This document shows, one piece after another, positions 31,929-39,303 of a DNA stretch of 64,000 nt. A program made the translations under genes and the position numbers. The first letter of the stretch is position 1. Every line of letters begins with the position of its first letter. This DNA comes from JACDER01 sp963717765 (lineage in GTDB: Bacteria; Actinomycetota; Thermoleophilia; Gaiellales; Gaiellaceae): contig CAVQWX010000007.1 in assembly GCA_963717765.1 (NCBI GenBank), positions 62,001-126,000 of the forward strand, read 5' to 3'. The notes beneath the pieces are model-generated. The model ran no database searches, was not told where the DNA came from, and was given only the letters and a program-made list of their open reading frames with translations.

Positions 31929-33422
31929 ATGAGTTCGCCAACCGTTGCACTACAGAATGTTTCATCCCGGGCGGACAGCAGACGCTGGATCGCGCTGGCC
32001 GTCATCGTGGCCGCGCAGTTCATGGTGGTTCTCGACGTCGCAATCGTCAACGTCGCGCTTCCGTCGATCAAGACCGACCTCAACTTCAGCCAGGAGAGCC
32101 TGCAGTGGGTGGTCACCGCCTACGCGATCATGTTCGGCGGCGCGCTCCTGCTCGGCGGGCGCATGTCCGACCTGCTCGGGCGCAGGCGCTTGTTCATGGC
32201 CGGGCTGGCACTGTTCACGGCCAGCTCGCTGCTGGACGGGCTCGCATGGTCGGAAGCCTCGCTCATCGCCTTCCGTGCCCTGCAGGGTCTCGGCGCGGCT
32301 TTGCTCTCTCCGGCCGCGCTGTCCATCCTCACCACCACGTTCAGGGAGGGCCGTGAGCGCAACATCGCCCTGGGCGTCTGGGGCGCTGCCTCCGGAAGCG
32401 GCGGCGCCGCCGGCGTGCTGCTCGGCGGTGCGCTGACCGGCTCGCTCGGCTGGTCGTGGATCTTCTTCATCAACATCCCGGTCGGCATCCTGCTCTTCGC
32501 GGTGAGCCCGTGGCTGCTGCGCGAGAGCCGTGCCGCGCTCGACCACCGGCACTTCGACGTCGCCGGCGCCGTTTCGATCACGGGCGGGCTGATGCTGCTC
32601 GTGTACACGCTCACGCGGGCGACGCAGGCCGGCTGGGGCAGCGGCTCCACCATCGGGCTGCTGATCGCATCCGTCGCGCTGATCGGCACGTTCTTCACGA
32701 TCGAGCTTCGCTCGAAGGCGCCGCTCCTGCCGATGCGGCTGTTCCGGCTGCGCACGCTGGCGGCTTCCAATGCGACGCAGCTGCTCGTCGCGGCTGCGCT
32801 GTTCTCGCAGTTCTTCCTGCTGACGCTGTACATGCAGCAGGTCCTGCACTACTCGGCGATGCAGACCGGCGTTGCGTACATCGCCTTCACGCTCGCGATC
32901 ATCCTCGTCTCGAACGTCGCGCAGGCGCTCGTGACGCGGGTCGGGATCCGGAGGATCCTTCCGGTAGGCCTGAGCCTGGTGGCGGTCGCGCTGGTGCTGA
33001 ATGCGCAGCTGCCCGTGCACGGCCACTACTTCTGGAACATCTTCCCGCAGTTCCTGATCGGCGGAATCGGGCTCGCGCTGACCTTCGTTCCGCTCGTGAT
33101 CGGGGGCCTGACCGGCGTTCGCCAGGCGGATGCGGGAGTGGCATCAGGGCTCTTCACGACCAGCCAGCAGGTAGGTGGAGCGATCGGCGTGGCCCTCGCC
33201 ACCACGATCTCGACGACGCTGACGACCCACTACGTCGCCTCGCATCCGGGCACGACCGCACTGAGCCCCAACGCGTTGACGTACGGCTTCTCGGTCGCGT
33301 TCTACGTGCTCGCGGGCCTGGCGGCTCTCGGAGCTCTCGTGGCCGCCGTGTTCATCCAGGACAAGCCGGCTGAGGAAGCGTCCCAGCCGGTCGGCGAGGT
33401 CGAGTTGGCGGAGGCGGCATGA
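31929..33422 (+). CDS. MFS drug exporter, DHA2 family (EmrB/QacA type)
   Basis: 497 residues with 14 predicted membrane helices. Motif D1 (FMVVLDVAIVNVALPSIKTD), motif A in the 2-3 loop (GGRMSDLLGRRRLF), motif B (ALQGLGAALLSPAALSILTT), and motif C (GVLLGGALTGSLGWSWIFFI NIPVG) define a proton-drug antiporter. A GGGGG ribosome site precedes the ATG. It probably expels toxic organics under control of the divergent MarR gene. The stop overlaps the next small gene by 4 nt (ATGA). Confidence 0.92.
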   Translation: MSSPTVALQNVSSRADSRRWIALAVIVAAQFMVVLDVAIVNVALPSIKTDLNFSQESLQWVVTAYAIMFGGALLLGGRMSDLLGRRRLFMAGLALFTASSLLDGLAWSEASLIAFRALQGLGAALLSPAALSILTTTFREGRERNIALGVWGAASGSGGAAGVLLGGALTGSLGWSWIFFINIPVGILLFAVSPWLLRESRAALDHRHFDVAGAVSITGGLMLLVYTLTRATQAGWGSGSTIGLLIASVALIGTFFTIELRSKAPLLPMRLFRLRTLAASNATQLLVAAALFSQFFLLTLYMQQVLHYSAMQTGVAYIAFTLAIILVSNVAQALVTRVGIRRILPVGLSLVAVALVLNAQLPVHGHYFWNIFPQFLIGGIGLALTFVPLVIGGLTGVRQADAGVASGLFTTSQQVGGAIGVALATTISTTLTTHYVASHPGTTALSPNALTYGFSVAFYVLAGLAALGALVAAVFIQDKPAEEASQPVGEVELAEAA

Positions 33423-33610
33423 CCCGCTTCGAGGAGCTCAACGACCTCGTCCTGGAACTCAAGGGACTGGTCCTCGTGCGGGAGGTCCAGGAGCAGCGCG
33501 GGGCGGACCTGGGCGAGCTCGGCATGTACGACCTCGAGATCGAGCGGGTCCGTGACCGGCTCGCGAGCTTCGTGAAGGAAGGCGGCGGGGCGGAACGAGT
33601 CGCCGCGTAG
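33419..33610 (+). CDS. Small helical protein coupled to the MFS pump
   Basis: 63 residues (MTRFEELNDLVLELKGLVLV ... DLEIERVRDRLASFVKEGGG), all predicted helix, rich in Leu/Glu/Arg and with no membrane segment. I do not recognise a family with certainty; similar short DUF6104-like proteins follow transporters in actinobacteria. The ATGA overlap with the pump gene shows translational coupling, so it may be an accessory or regulatory subunit. Heptad-like spacing of hydrophobics suggests a coiled coil. Confidence 0.7.
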   Translation: MTRFEELNDLVLELKGLVLVREVQEQRGADLGELGMYDLEIERVRDRLASFVKEGGGAERVAA

Positions 33611-33626
33611 CCGCGAAACCAGGTTA

Positions 33627-33664
33627 GGGGCGGCCGTAGCCGGATGGGACCGGGCGGCCGCCCC
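33627..33664 (+). terminator. GC hairpin after the MFS operon
   Basis: GGGGCGGCCG (33627-33636) and CGGCCGCCCC (33655-33664) form a perfect 10-bp stem with an 18-nt loop, 16 bp after the stop of the small gene. No T-tract follows. The remaining 120 bp to the next gene show nothing else clear. Confidence 0.5.
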
Positions 33665-33785
33665 ACCTGAGCGGCTAGTCGAAGAAGCGATCCGCCTGCG
33701 GCCGCGGACCGCTCTGAGATGGGCCGCTCGGCAAAGTGTGTCAGAAACCTTGCGCGACGCGTCGGTGTCCTTCTAAGGTCAGAGT

Positions 33786-34196
33786 GTGGCGACGATGGCG
33801 GATCTCGACGAGCTGGCGTTGTCCCTCCCACAGACGACGAAGGAGCTTTCCGACGACGGGCGGCCCTGCTACCGCGTCCACGGGAAGATGTTCATCCTCC
33901 ACCGGAGCCGGCGCCGTGACGCGGTCGATTCCGACAGCGGCGAGCGGATGGACGACGTCCTCATGTTCCGCGTCGCCGACCTGGACGTGAAGGACCTCTT
34001 CCTCGCGGACGAGCGCGGGCTCTTCTTCACCACCCCGCACTTCAACGGCTACCCGGCCGTGCTCATGCGGATCCCCAGCCTCAGGAAGATGAGGAAGGAC
34101 GAGCTGCGCGACCTCGTCGCCGAGGCCTGGCTCACCCGCGCGCAGAAACGCGTGGCGAAGGCGTGGCTCGCCGAGCACGGCGAACAGGACGATTGA
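33786..34196 (+). CDS. MmcQ/YjbR-family protein
   Basis: 136 residues from a GTG. Family features: ELALSLPQTTKELSDDGRP at the start, then YRVHGKMFILHRSR, LFFTTPHFNGYPAVLMRI and a C-terminal helix LVAEAWLTRAQKRVAKAW. These have the CyaY-like fold with a double-wing DNA-binding surface. Roles are poorly known. Its 3' end overlaps the convergent MarR gene by 65 bp. Confidence 0.85.
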   Translation: MATMADLDELALSLPQTTKELSDDGRPCYRVHGKMFILHRSRRRDAVDSDSGERMDDVLMFRVADLDVKDLFLADERGLFFTTPHFNGYPAVLMRIPSLRKMRKDELRDLVAEAWLTRAQKRVAKAWLAEHGEQDD

Positions 34197-34614
34197 GCGC
34201 GCCCGCGAGCGCCTCGATCACCTCGTCCAGCATCCGCTGGTAGTCGTCGAGCTGTCGCGGCAGCCGGCGCTCGACCGCCGCGTACGCTTGCAGCAGAGCG
34301 GGATCGGCGCCCTCGATCGTCCGCTTTCCGGCCGCCGTGAGGACAAGGCGGTAGGAGCGCCCGTCCTCCGTGTTCTTCACCCGCCGAACGAGGCCGCGGT
34401 CGACGAGCCGCTGGATGTTGTCGCGGAGCGTCGTCATCGGCACACCGGATGCAGCCGAGATCTTCGAAGGCGTGACCGGAGCGTGGTCGCGGACATGCGT
34501 CAGCAGCGCGAGAAGGTAGGCGGGGAGCCCTATCGCCTCGAGCTCCCCGTCGATCACCTGGCCAACGTACTGGGATGCGGTCGCGATCTGAAGGAAGAGG
34601 TGCCGGTCCGGCAT
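34132..34614 (-). CDS. MarR-family transcriptional regulator
   Basis: 160 residues. HTH VTPSKISAASGVPMTTLRDN, wing VRRVKNTEDGRSYRLVLTAA and dimer helices at both ends; the C-terminal NRPVRRARRATPSPRVSARG is a basic tail that may be a by-product of the overlap. Divergent from the hydrolase at 34663, with repeats in the 48-bp gap, so it likely regulates that gene and the DUF2182/DUF1326 genes behind it. Confidence 0.85.
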   Translation of the reverse strand: MPDRHLFLQIATASQYVGQVIDGELEAIGLPAYLLALLTHVRDHAPVTPSKISAASGVPMTTLRDNIQRLVDRGLVRRVKNTEDGRSYRLVLTAAGKRTIEGADPALLQAYAAVERRLPRQLDDYQRMLDEVIEALAGALNRPVRRARRATPSPRVSARG

Positions 34615-34623
34615 GGGTCGATG

Positions 34624-34650
34624 ATAGTGCGCTGATCAGATATAGTGCGC
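34624..34650. promoter_or_regulatory. Direct repeat ATAGTGCGC in the MarR/hydrolase divergent gap
   Basis: ATAGTGCGC occurs at 34624-34632 and again at 34642-34650, 18 bp apart, with TGATCA between. Two direct copies on nearly the same face of the helix in a 48-bp divergent promoter suggest a tandem binding site for the MarR protein. Confidence 0.5.
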
Positions 34651-34662
34651 CGACGCAATAAA

Positions 34663-36051
34663 ATGGACGTCCTCACGCTTTTGGTCGCTGCATCGCTTTC
34701 GGGCCCCTGGACGGGCACCTATTCCCTTGGCGGCTCGGCTCAGGTCGCCTTCGACATTTCCGGAAAGCGCGCGGTCGTTGCCCTCGGCGTCGGGCACGCC
34801 GGTTTGCAATCGGTTCCGGTCTCGGCCGGCAAGGGGAAAGTCGTCTTCCGGCTGCCGGGAGCGCCGGCGCCGCTGGCCTTCTCCGGACGGCTCGTGGGCG
34901 GCCGCCTCCGGGGAAGCGTTCGGCAGGGGACTGCCCACGGGACCTTCCAGGTGCGGCGCGGACGGGCGCCCTCGCTGGTGGCGCCCGGCATCTACGCGGG
35001 TGGCGGCCGCACTCTCGCAGTCGTCGACGACCCCTACGGCCCGGCCCGTCTGGTCGATCTCGACACCGGCGAGCTCCACGGCCTCTTTCCCTCGGGTGGC
35101 GGCTTCGTCATCGGCTCCGGATGGAGGACGCGCGCGCCAACCAAAGGCACCGCGCGTTTCGCCGCGAGCTCGGCCGTCATTGACGGCGGCTCCTTCGCTC
35201 GGCTTCCGTTTCGCCAGTTGGAAGTGCGCTTCCCCAGCGGCGGCGTCACCCTCTCGGGAACGCTGACGGTGCCGCCGGGCGCCGGACCGCATCCGGCGGT
35301 GGCGTGGGTGCACGGCTCCGGACGGACGACGCGGGCCTATCTCCCTGACCTGGAGGCAGTCCTCCTCCACCACGGCCTCGCCGTCCTCGCCTACGACAAG
35401 CGCGGCATCGGTCAGTCCGGCGGCAGCTATCCCGGCGAGTCGCCGCATCCGTTCACGATCGACACGCTCGCGCGCGATGCCGCGGCGGCCGTTCGCTTCC
35501 TCGCCGCGCGACCCGAGATCGACCACGACCGCATCGGCCTCGCCGGCCACAGTCAGGCCGGATGGATCATCCCTCTCGCCGCGACGCGCGAGCCGGCAAT
35601 TCGCTTCGCCGTCATCTTCTCCGGGCCGGCCGTCACGGCGGACGAGAACGACCACTACCAGAGCCTGACAGGCGAGGGAGAGACGCCGTCCACGCTGAGC
35701 GAGGAGGAGATCGACGCGCGCGTGCTGGCAGAAGGGCCCGGCGGGGTCGATCCGATTCCATGGATCGCCTCCCTGCACATCCCGGTGCTGTGGGCGTACG
35801 GAGGCCTCGACCAGCACGTCCCCCCGCGCCTGTCTGCGCTGCGCCTCGGCCCGATCGCCGCCGAGCCCGGCCGCGACTTCACCATCGAGACCTTCCCGCA
35901 CGCGAACCACGCTCTCGTCGAGACCCAGACCGGCCTGACCTCGGAGATGCTCAGGTCCAACACCTTCGCTCCGGGTCTCTTCGCTCGCATCGGCGCCTGG
36001 ATCGGGAATACGATCGCGGCACGTTGGCTCGCACCCTTCGCGTACCCGTAG
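34663..36051 (+). CDS. Alpha/beta hydrolase (BAAT/DLH-like, two-domain)
   Basis: 462 residues. About 200 N-terminal residues form beta-rich repeats of unknown fold (SGPWTGTYSLGGSAQVAFDI onward). The hydrolase domain follows, with PHPAVAWVHGSGRTTRAYLP (oxyanion HG), RIGLAGHSQAGWIIPLAA (nucleophile Ser in GHSQAG), VLWAYGGLDQHVPP (Asp) and FPHANHALV (His). No export signal is certain, though the first 15 residues are hydrophobic. Esterase or peptidase activity is plausible; substrate unknown. The ATG at 34663 is preferred to a GTG at 34645. Confidence 0.82.
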   Translation: MDVLTLLVAASLSGPWTGTYSLGGSAQVAFDISGKRAVVALGVGHAGLQSVPVSAGKGKVVFRLPGAPAPLAFSGRLVGGRLRGSVRQGTAHGTFQVRRGRAPSLVAPGIYAGGGRTLAVVDDPYGPARLVDLDTGELHGLFPSGGGFVIGSGWRTRAPTKGTARFAASSAVIDGGSFARLPFRQLEVRFPSGGVTLSGTLTVPPGAGPHPAVAWVHGSGRTTRAYLPDLEAVLLHHGLAVLAYDKRGIGQSGGSYPGESPHPFTIDTLARDAAAAVRFLAARPEIDHDRIGLAGHSQAGWIIPLAATREPAIRFAVIFSGPAVTADENDHYQSLTGEGETPSTLSEEEIDARVLAEGPGGVDPIPWIASLHIPVLWAYGGLDQHVPPRLSALRLGPIAAEPGRDFTIETFPHANHALVETQTGLTSEMLRSNTFAPGLFARIGAWIGNTIAARWLAPFAYP

Positions 36052-36650
36052 CGCTGATCGGCCTGGCGCTTGCCGGATGGCTGGTGACAGCGCAGCTGAT
36101 GGGCGGGATGGAGATGATGGACGGCGCCTGGCCGCTTGCGTCGTTCCTGTGGCTGTGGCTGGCGATGAGCGCGGCGATGATGCTTCCCACGATCGTCCCG
36201 GCGACTTACCTGGCCGCCGCGCTAGGCCGCTCGGCGACGCTCTTCGTGCTCGGCTACGCCGCCGTCTGGGCCGCCGCCGGGCTCCTCGCGTTCGGCGCCG
36301 CGCGTGCGCTCGACGGCGCGGCGCGCTGGCTCGCGCTTGCGGCCGTCCTGCTCGCAGCGGTCTACCAGTTGACCCCGCTGAAGGACGCGTGCCTCCGCCG
36401 CTGCCGCAGTCCGATGGGCACGCTCATGAGGCGCCGCTCGCTGCACGGGGGCATCGAGCACGGCGCGCTCTGCCTCGGGTGCTGCTGGGCGCTGATGCTG
36501 GCGCTCATCGCGCTCGGCATCGGCAGCATGTTGTGGATGGTGGCGCTTGCGGTCGTCGTCCTCGTCGAGAAGGTCGCACCCCTTGGTGAGCGCGTGCCGG
36601 CACTTGTCGCCGCCGGGCTCGCGGGTGCGGCGGTATGGATCGCCGTATGA
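36024..36650 (+). CDS. DUF2182 integral membrane protein
   Basis: About 208 residues from a TTG overlapping the hydrolase by 28 nt; the exact start is uncertain, but hydrophobic sequence begins at once. Five or six membrane helices, with MGGMEMMDGAWPLASFLWLW, FVLGYAAVWAAAGLLAF, CLRRCRSPMG and the signature HGALCLGCCWALMLALIALG. The Cys/His/Met-rich signatures suggest metal binding in the membrane. DUF2182 is habitually next to DUF1326, as here, and the pair is thought to be one system of unknown function. Confidence 0.85.
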   Translation: MARTLRVPVALIGLALAGWLVTAQLMGGMEMMDGAWPLASFLWLWLAMSAAMMLPTIVPATYLAAALGRSATLFVLGYAAVWAAAGLLAFGAARALDGAARWLALAAVLLAAVYQLTPLKDACLRRCRSPMGTLMRRRSLHGGIEHGALCLGCCWALMLALIALGIGSMLWMVALAVVVLVEKVAPLGERVPALVAAGLAGAAVWIAV

Positions 36651-37222
36651 GCTTCCGCATAGCCGGTCACTACCTGGAGGTCTGCAACTGCGAGGCGATC
36701 TGCCCGTGCCGGCGGATCAACGGCGTCCCGGGCGGCCGCTCGACGCACGGAGTCTGTTTCGGCGCGCTCACCTGGCGCGTGGCCGAGGGCCAAGCCGACG
36801 GCGTCGACCTTTCCGGCAGCGGTGCGGTCATGACCTTCTCGTACGACGACGACGAGACCGCCTCCCCGTGGACGCTCGTGCTGCACGTCGACGGGCCCGC
36901 CGAGCTCGGCGAGATCCTGCTCGGCCGGCGCGGTGGCGAGCACGTGCTCGAGTTGCCGTGGGTGCGGAAGCCGACCACGTCCGTGGAGGTGCGTGAGGCC
37001 GAGATCGAGTTCGGAGAGGGGGACATCCGCGTCGGCGGGGAGATCCACGTGCGCGCGACAGAGCCGTACCGGACGGACGCGACCGTTTCGTGCATCGTCC
37101 CGGGCCACGACCAGTACGGCACTGAGCTCGTCAACGAGGAGGTAGTCGTCTCGGACGGCACCTTCAGCTTCGAGCTGCGCGGCACTTGCGGCTTCGAGCG
37201 GGACTTCGACTACACCGGCTAG
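36647..37222 (+). CDS. DUF1326-domain protein
   Basis: 191 residues. N-terminal cysteine cluster HYLEVCNCEAICPCRR (C-x-C-x4-C-x-C) characteristic of DUF1326, then THGVCFGALTWRV and a beta-rich body ending in CGFERDFDYTG. The cysteine cluster suggests metal or Fe-S binding. The ATG overlaps the DUF2182 stop by 4 nt (ATGA), so both are made together. Function unknown. Confidence 0.88.
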   Translation: MSFRIAGHYLEVCNCEAICPCRRINGVPGGRSTHGVCFGALTWRVAEGQADGVDLSGSGAVMTFSYDDDETASPWTLVLHVDGPAELGEILLGRRGGEHVLELPWVRKPTTSVEVREAEIEFGEGDIRVGGEIHVRATEPYRTDATVSCIVPGHDQYGTELVNEEVVVSDGTFSFELRGTCGFERDFDYTG

Positions 37223-37270
37223 CGAGTAGGGGCGTAGGCGACCGCCCAGGTTCCGGCGAAGCCGGCGACT

Positions 37271-37497
37271 GTGAGCCCGACGAGCGTCGATCGAGCGCTC
37301 GACCAGCTCGCGGAGCTCGGGCTCGTCCACCGGGTCGATCTCGGCGAGGGTCTCAACCGCTTCGAGCCCGCCCAGCCCGGCGGGGAACATCACCATCACC
37401 TGGTCTGCGGCGGCTGCCAAGCTCCGCGTCACACGGCTACGCGCTCGGACACCACGACGTGGTGCTGCGGGGCGCCTGCGGCGACTGCCGCGACTAG
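37271..37497 (+). pseudogene. Remnant of a Fur-family metal regulator
   Basis: SPTSVDRALDQLAELGLVHR and GEHHHHLVCGGCQ are the second half of the winged helix and the first metal site of Fur/Zur-type proteins. A change of frame and deletion follow, after which HHDVVLRGACGDCRD (the usual end with the C-x-x-C) appears in another frame just before a TAG at 37495. The first ~50 residues with the start of the HTH are missing. Non-functional. Confidence 0.6.
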
Positions 37498-37528
37498 CGA
37501 ACCGGGGCGAGCGCCGGAGAAAGGTCGG

Positions 37529-38245
37529 TCATGGCTCGTACATCGCCAGGTGATCTTCACGGTACGGGCGGCCGCTCGCCAGCACGGCCTCTCGCAGCTC
37601 CTCGAAGTCGTAGCCGACCCGGCGAAATTCGACCGCGGGCCCGGCCGCGTCGACGAAGACCAACGCATATTCCGCCACCGGAACGAATCTGATTTCGTCC
37701 CGCGGCCGGTGGTGGTCGTAGGCGAGCCCGACGCTGCCGGGGTTGACGAACAGCGCCTCGCCGATCCGCCGTGTCCACTGCCGGTGCGTGTGGCCGCCGG
37801 CGATCAGGTCGGCGTCGGCAAGCCACGCGTCCGGCGCGCCCTCGCTCTCGGGCAACAGGATGTCGTCGTACGACCGCGGCGATCCGTGGCAGCAGAGCAC
37901 CGTGTGCCCTTCGAGCTCCAGCTTCACGGTGGGCTGGAAGGAGCGGAGCCGCTCCACGCCGGCCTCGCCGATCTGCTCGAGCGTCCAGTCGCGCACCTCG
38001 GCCTGCTCGGGCGTCGTCTCCTCGGCGACGTCGGCGCCGAACAGGAACGCGTCGGCGTTTCCGAGCACGGTCGGGCAGTCGAGGGCCATGAGGCGCTCGA
38101 GCGTCTCCGCCGGCTGCGCTCCTCCCTGGACGGCGTCTCCAAGGCAGACAAGCGCGTCGGCGCCGATTCGTTGGACGTCCTCGACAACGGCGCGGAACGC
38201 CACGTCGTTGCCGTGCTGGTCGGAGAGGAGGGCTAGACGCATCAC
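37529..38245 (-). CDS. Calcineurin-like metallophosphoesterase (YfcE/MJ0936 type)
   Basis: 238 residues. Metal-binding motifs in order: LLSDQHGN (D-x-H), CLGDAVQGG (GD), LGNADAF (GN), CCHGSPR (H) and GGHTHRQW (GHTH). C-terminal strand pair VNPGSVGLAYDH follows. These hydrolyse phosphodiesters in vitro; natural substrates are mostly unknown. ATG at 38245 or 38242. Divergent from a small zinc-ribbon gene with a 20-bp gap. Confidence 0.88.
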   Translation of the reverse strand: MMRLALLSDQHGNDVAFRAVVEDVQRIGADALVCLGDAVQGGAQPAETLERLMALDCPTVLGNADAFLFGADVAEETTPEQAEVRDWTLEQIGEAGVERLRSFQPTVKLELEGHTVLCCHGSPRSYDDILLPESEGAPDAWLADADLIAGGHTHRQWTRRIGEALFVNPGSVGLAYDHHRPRDEIRFVPVAEYALVFVDAAGPAVEFRRVGYDFEELREAVLASGRPYREDHLAMYEP

Positions 38246-38265
38246 GCGTGATTATTGTGGTCGGG

Positions 38266-38442
38266 ATGGCTGCGGCGGAGATCAGCTTCGAAGTGGAATG
38301 CCCGCACTGCGGGAAGACGTTCGCGGCCGAATTGATGCCGGGCGGGGCGCCCCGTTACGAGGGCTTCAAGTGCCCGCACTGCAAGCTCTTCGTGCCCTAT
38401 AGGCGGGCCGACGAGCAGGACCTGGTCAAGCCCTCGGACTAG
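38266..38442 (+). CDS. Small zinc-ribbon protein
   Basis: 58 residues from the ATG at 38266 (a GTG at 38248 would add six hydrophobic residues). Two knuckles, VECPHCGKTF and FKCPHCKLFVPYRR, form a C2C2 zinc ribbon. No enzymatic domain. Such proteins bind nucleic acid or partner enzymes. It converges on the PEP-mutase family gene with 1 bp between stops. Confidence 0.7.
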   Translation: MAAAEISFEVECPHCGKTFAAELMPGGAPRYEGFKCPHCKLFVPYRRADEQDLVKPSD

Positions 38443-38443
38443 C

Positions 38444-39235
38444 CTACGAAAACCAGTCGCGCAGGGGAGGCGCTGGTCGAAGCACGGAGAAGTCGCCGCG
38501 GTCGCGGATCGCCTCGGCCGCGGAGACAAGCGCATCGACGGCGGTCCAGGTCAGGCTTCCGCCCACGCTCACGCGCTGCGCGCCCGCGCCGGCGATCTCG
38601 TCGAAGGTCAGGTCGCGGCGGGCGAGGACGTTCACCGGCCGGGTCACCGCGTCGCACACGCGCTGGATCTCCTCCACGGTCGCCAGCCCCGGCGCATAGA
38701 GGACGTCCGCGCCCGCGGTCTCGAACGCCTGGAGCCGCGCGATCGTGTCGTCGAGGTCGGGATTCCCGCGGATGTGGTTCTCGGCGCGCGCGGTCAGCGT
38801 GAAGGTGAACGGCAGCGCGCGGGCGGCCTCGACCGCCGCTGCGACTCTCGCGACCGCCTCGTCGAGCGGGTACAGGCGGCGCTCGCCGTCCCAGTCCTCG
38901 ATCGAGCCGCCGACCGCGCCGGCGTCCGCAACGGCGGTGATCGCGCGGGCCGCATCCTCGGGAGGGTGTCCGTATGCGTTCTCGAGGTCGACCGACACGG
39001 GCAGGTCGGTCGCCTGGTCGAGGTCGGCCGCGTGAGCGACGACCTCGTCCAGCGTCACGTCGCCGTCCACCCGGCCGAGGCTGTAGGCGAAGCCAGAGCT
39101 CGTTGTCGCGAGCGCCTGGAAGCCGAGGGCGGCGAAGACGCGGGCGGAGCCGGCATCCCACGGGTTCGGGATGACGAACGGCTCGCCCTCGTGCAGAGCG
39201 CGGAAACGCTCGCCCTTGGCGCGCTGTCGATCCAC
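38444..39235 (-). CDS. Isocitrate lyase/PEP mutase superfamily enzyme
   Basis: 263 residues. The alpha/beta barrel motifs PFVIPNPWDAGSARVFAALG, ATTSSGFAYSLGR, VSVDLENAYG, GGSIEDW and FTLTARAENHIRGN are diagnostic. The PEP-mutase nucleophile motif KTNSL/KCxE is not present, so it is a 2,3-dimethylmalate lyase/oxaloacetase-like or uncharacterised member that needs Mg. It is downstream of the primary sigma gene, separated by a half copy of the inverted-repeat element. Confidence 0.85.
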   Translation of the reverse strand: MDRQRAKGERFRALHEGEPFVIPNPWDAGSARVFAALGFQALATTSSGFAYSLGRVDGDVTLDEVVAHAADLDQATDLPVSVDLENAYGHPPEDAARAITAVADAGAVGGSIEDWDGERRLYPLDEAVARVAAAVEAARALPFTFTLTARAENHIRGNPDLDDTIARLQAFETAGADVLYAPGLATVEEIQRVCDAVTRPVNVLARRDLTFDEIAGAGAQRVSVGGSLTWTAVDALVSAAEAIRDRGDFSVLRPAPPLRDWFS

Positions 39236-39243
39236 TGTCGTTA

Positions 39244-39303
39244 GCGGCGCCCCAGACCCACCAGCTCGCGCCCCGGAGCAGGCGATCTCATGGCATCAGC
39301 CAT
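39244..39303. repeat. Half copy of the 215-bp inverted-repeat element
   Basis: These 60 bp match the right arm of the element at 2647-2861 (2802-2861) with only two differences seen (GACCCACC for GACGCACC, CAGCCAT for CAACCAT). The element edge again touches a stop codon, the TGA of the sigma factor gene. No left arm and no CTAG is present here, so it is a decayed or partial copy, possibly acting as a terminator between two same-strand genes. Confidence 0.75.
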
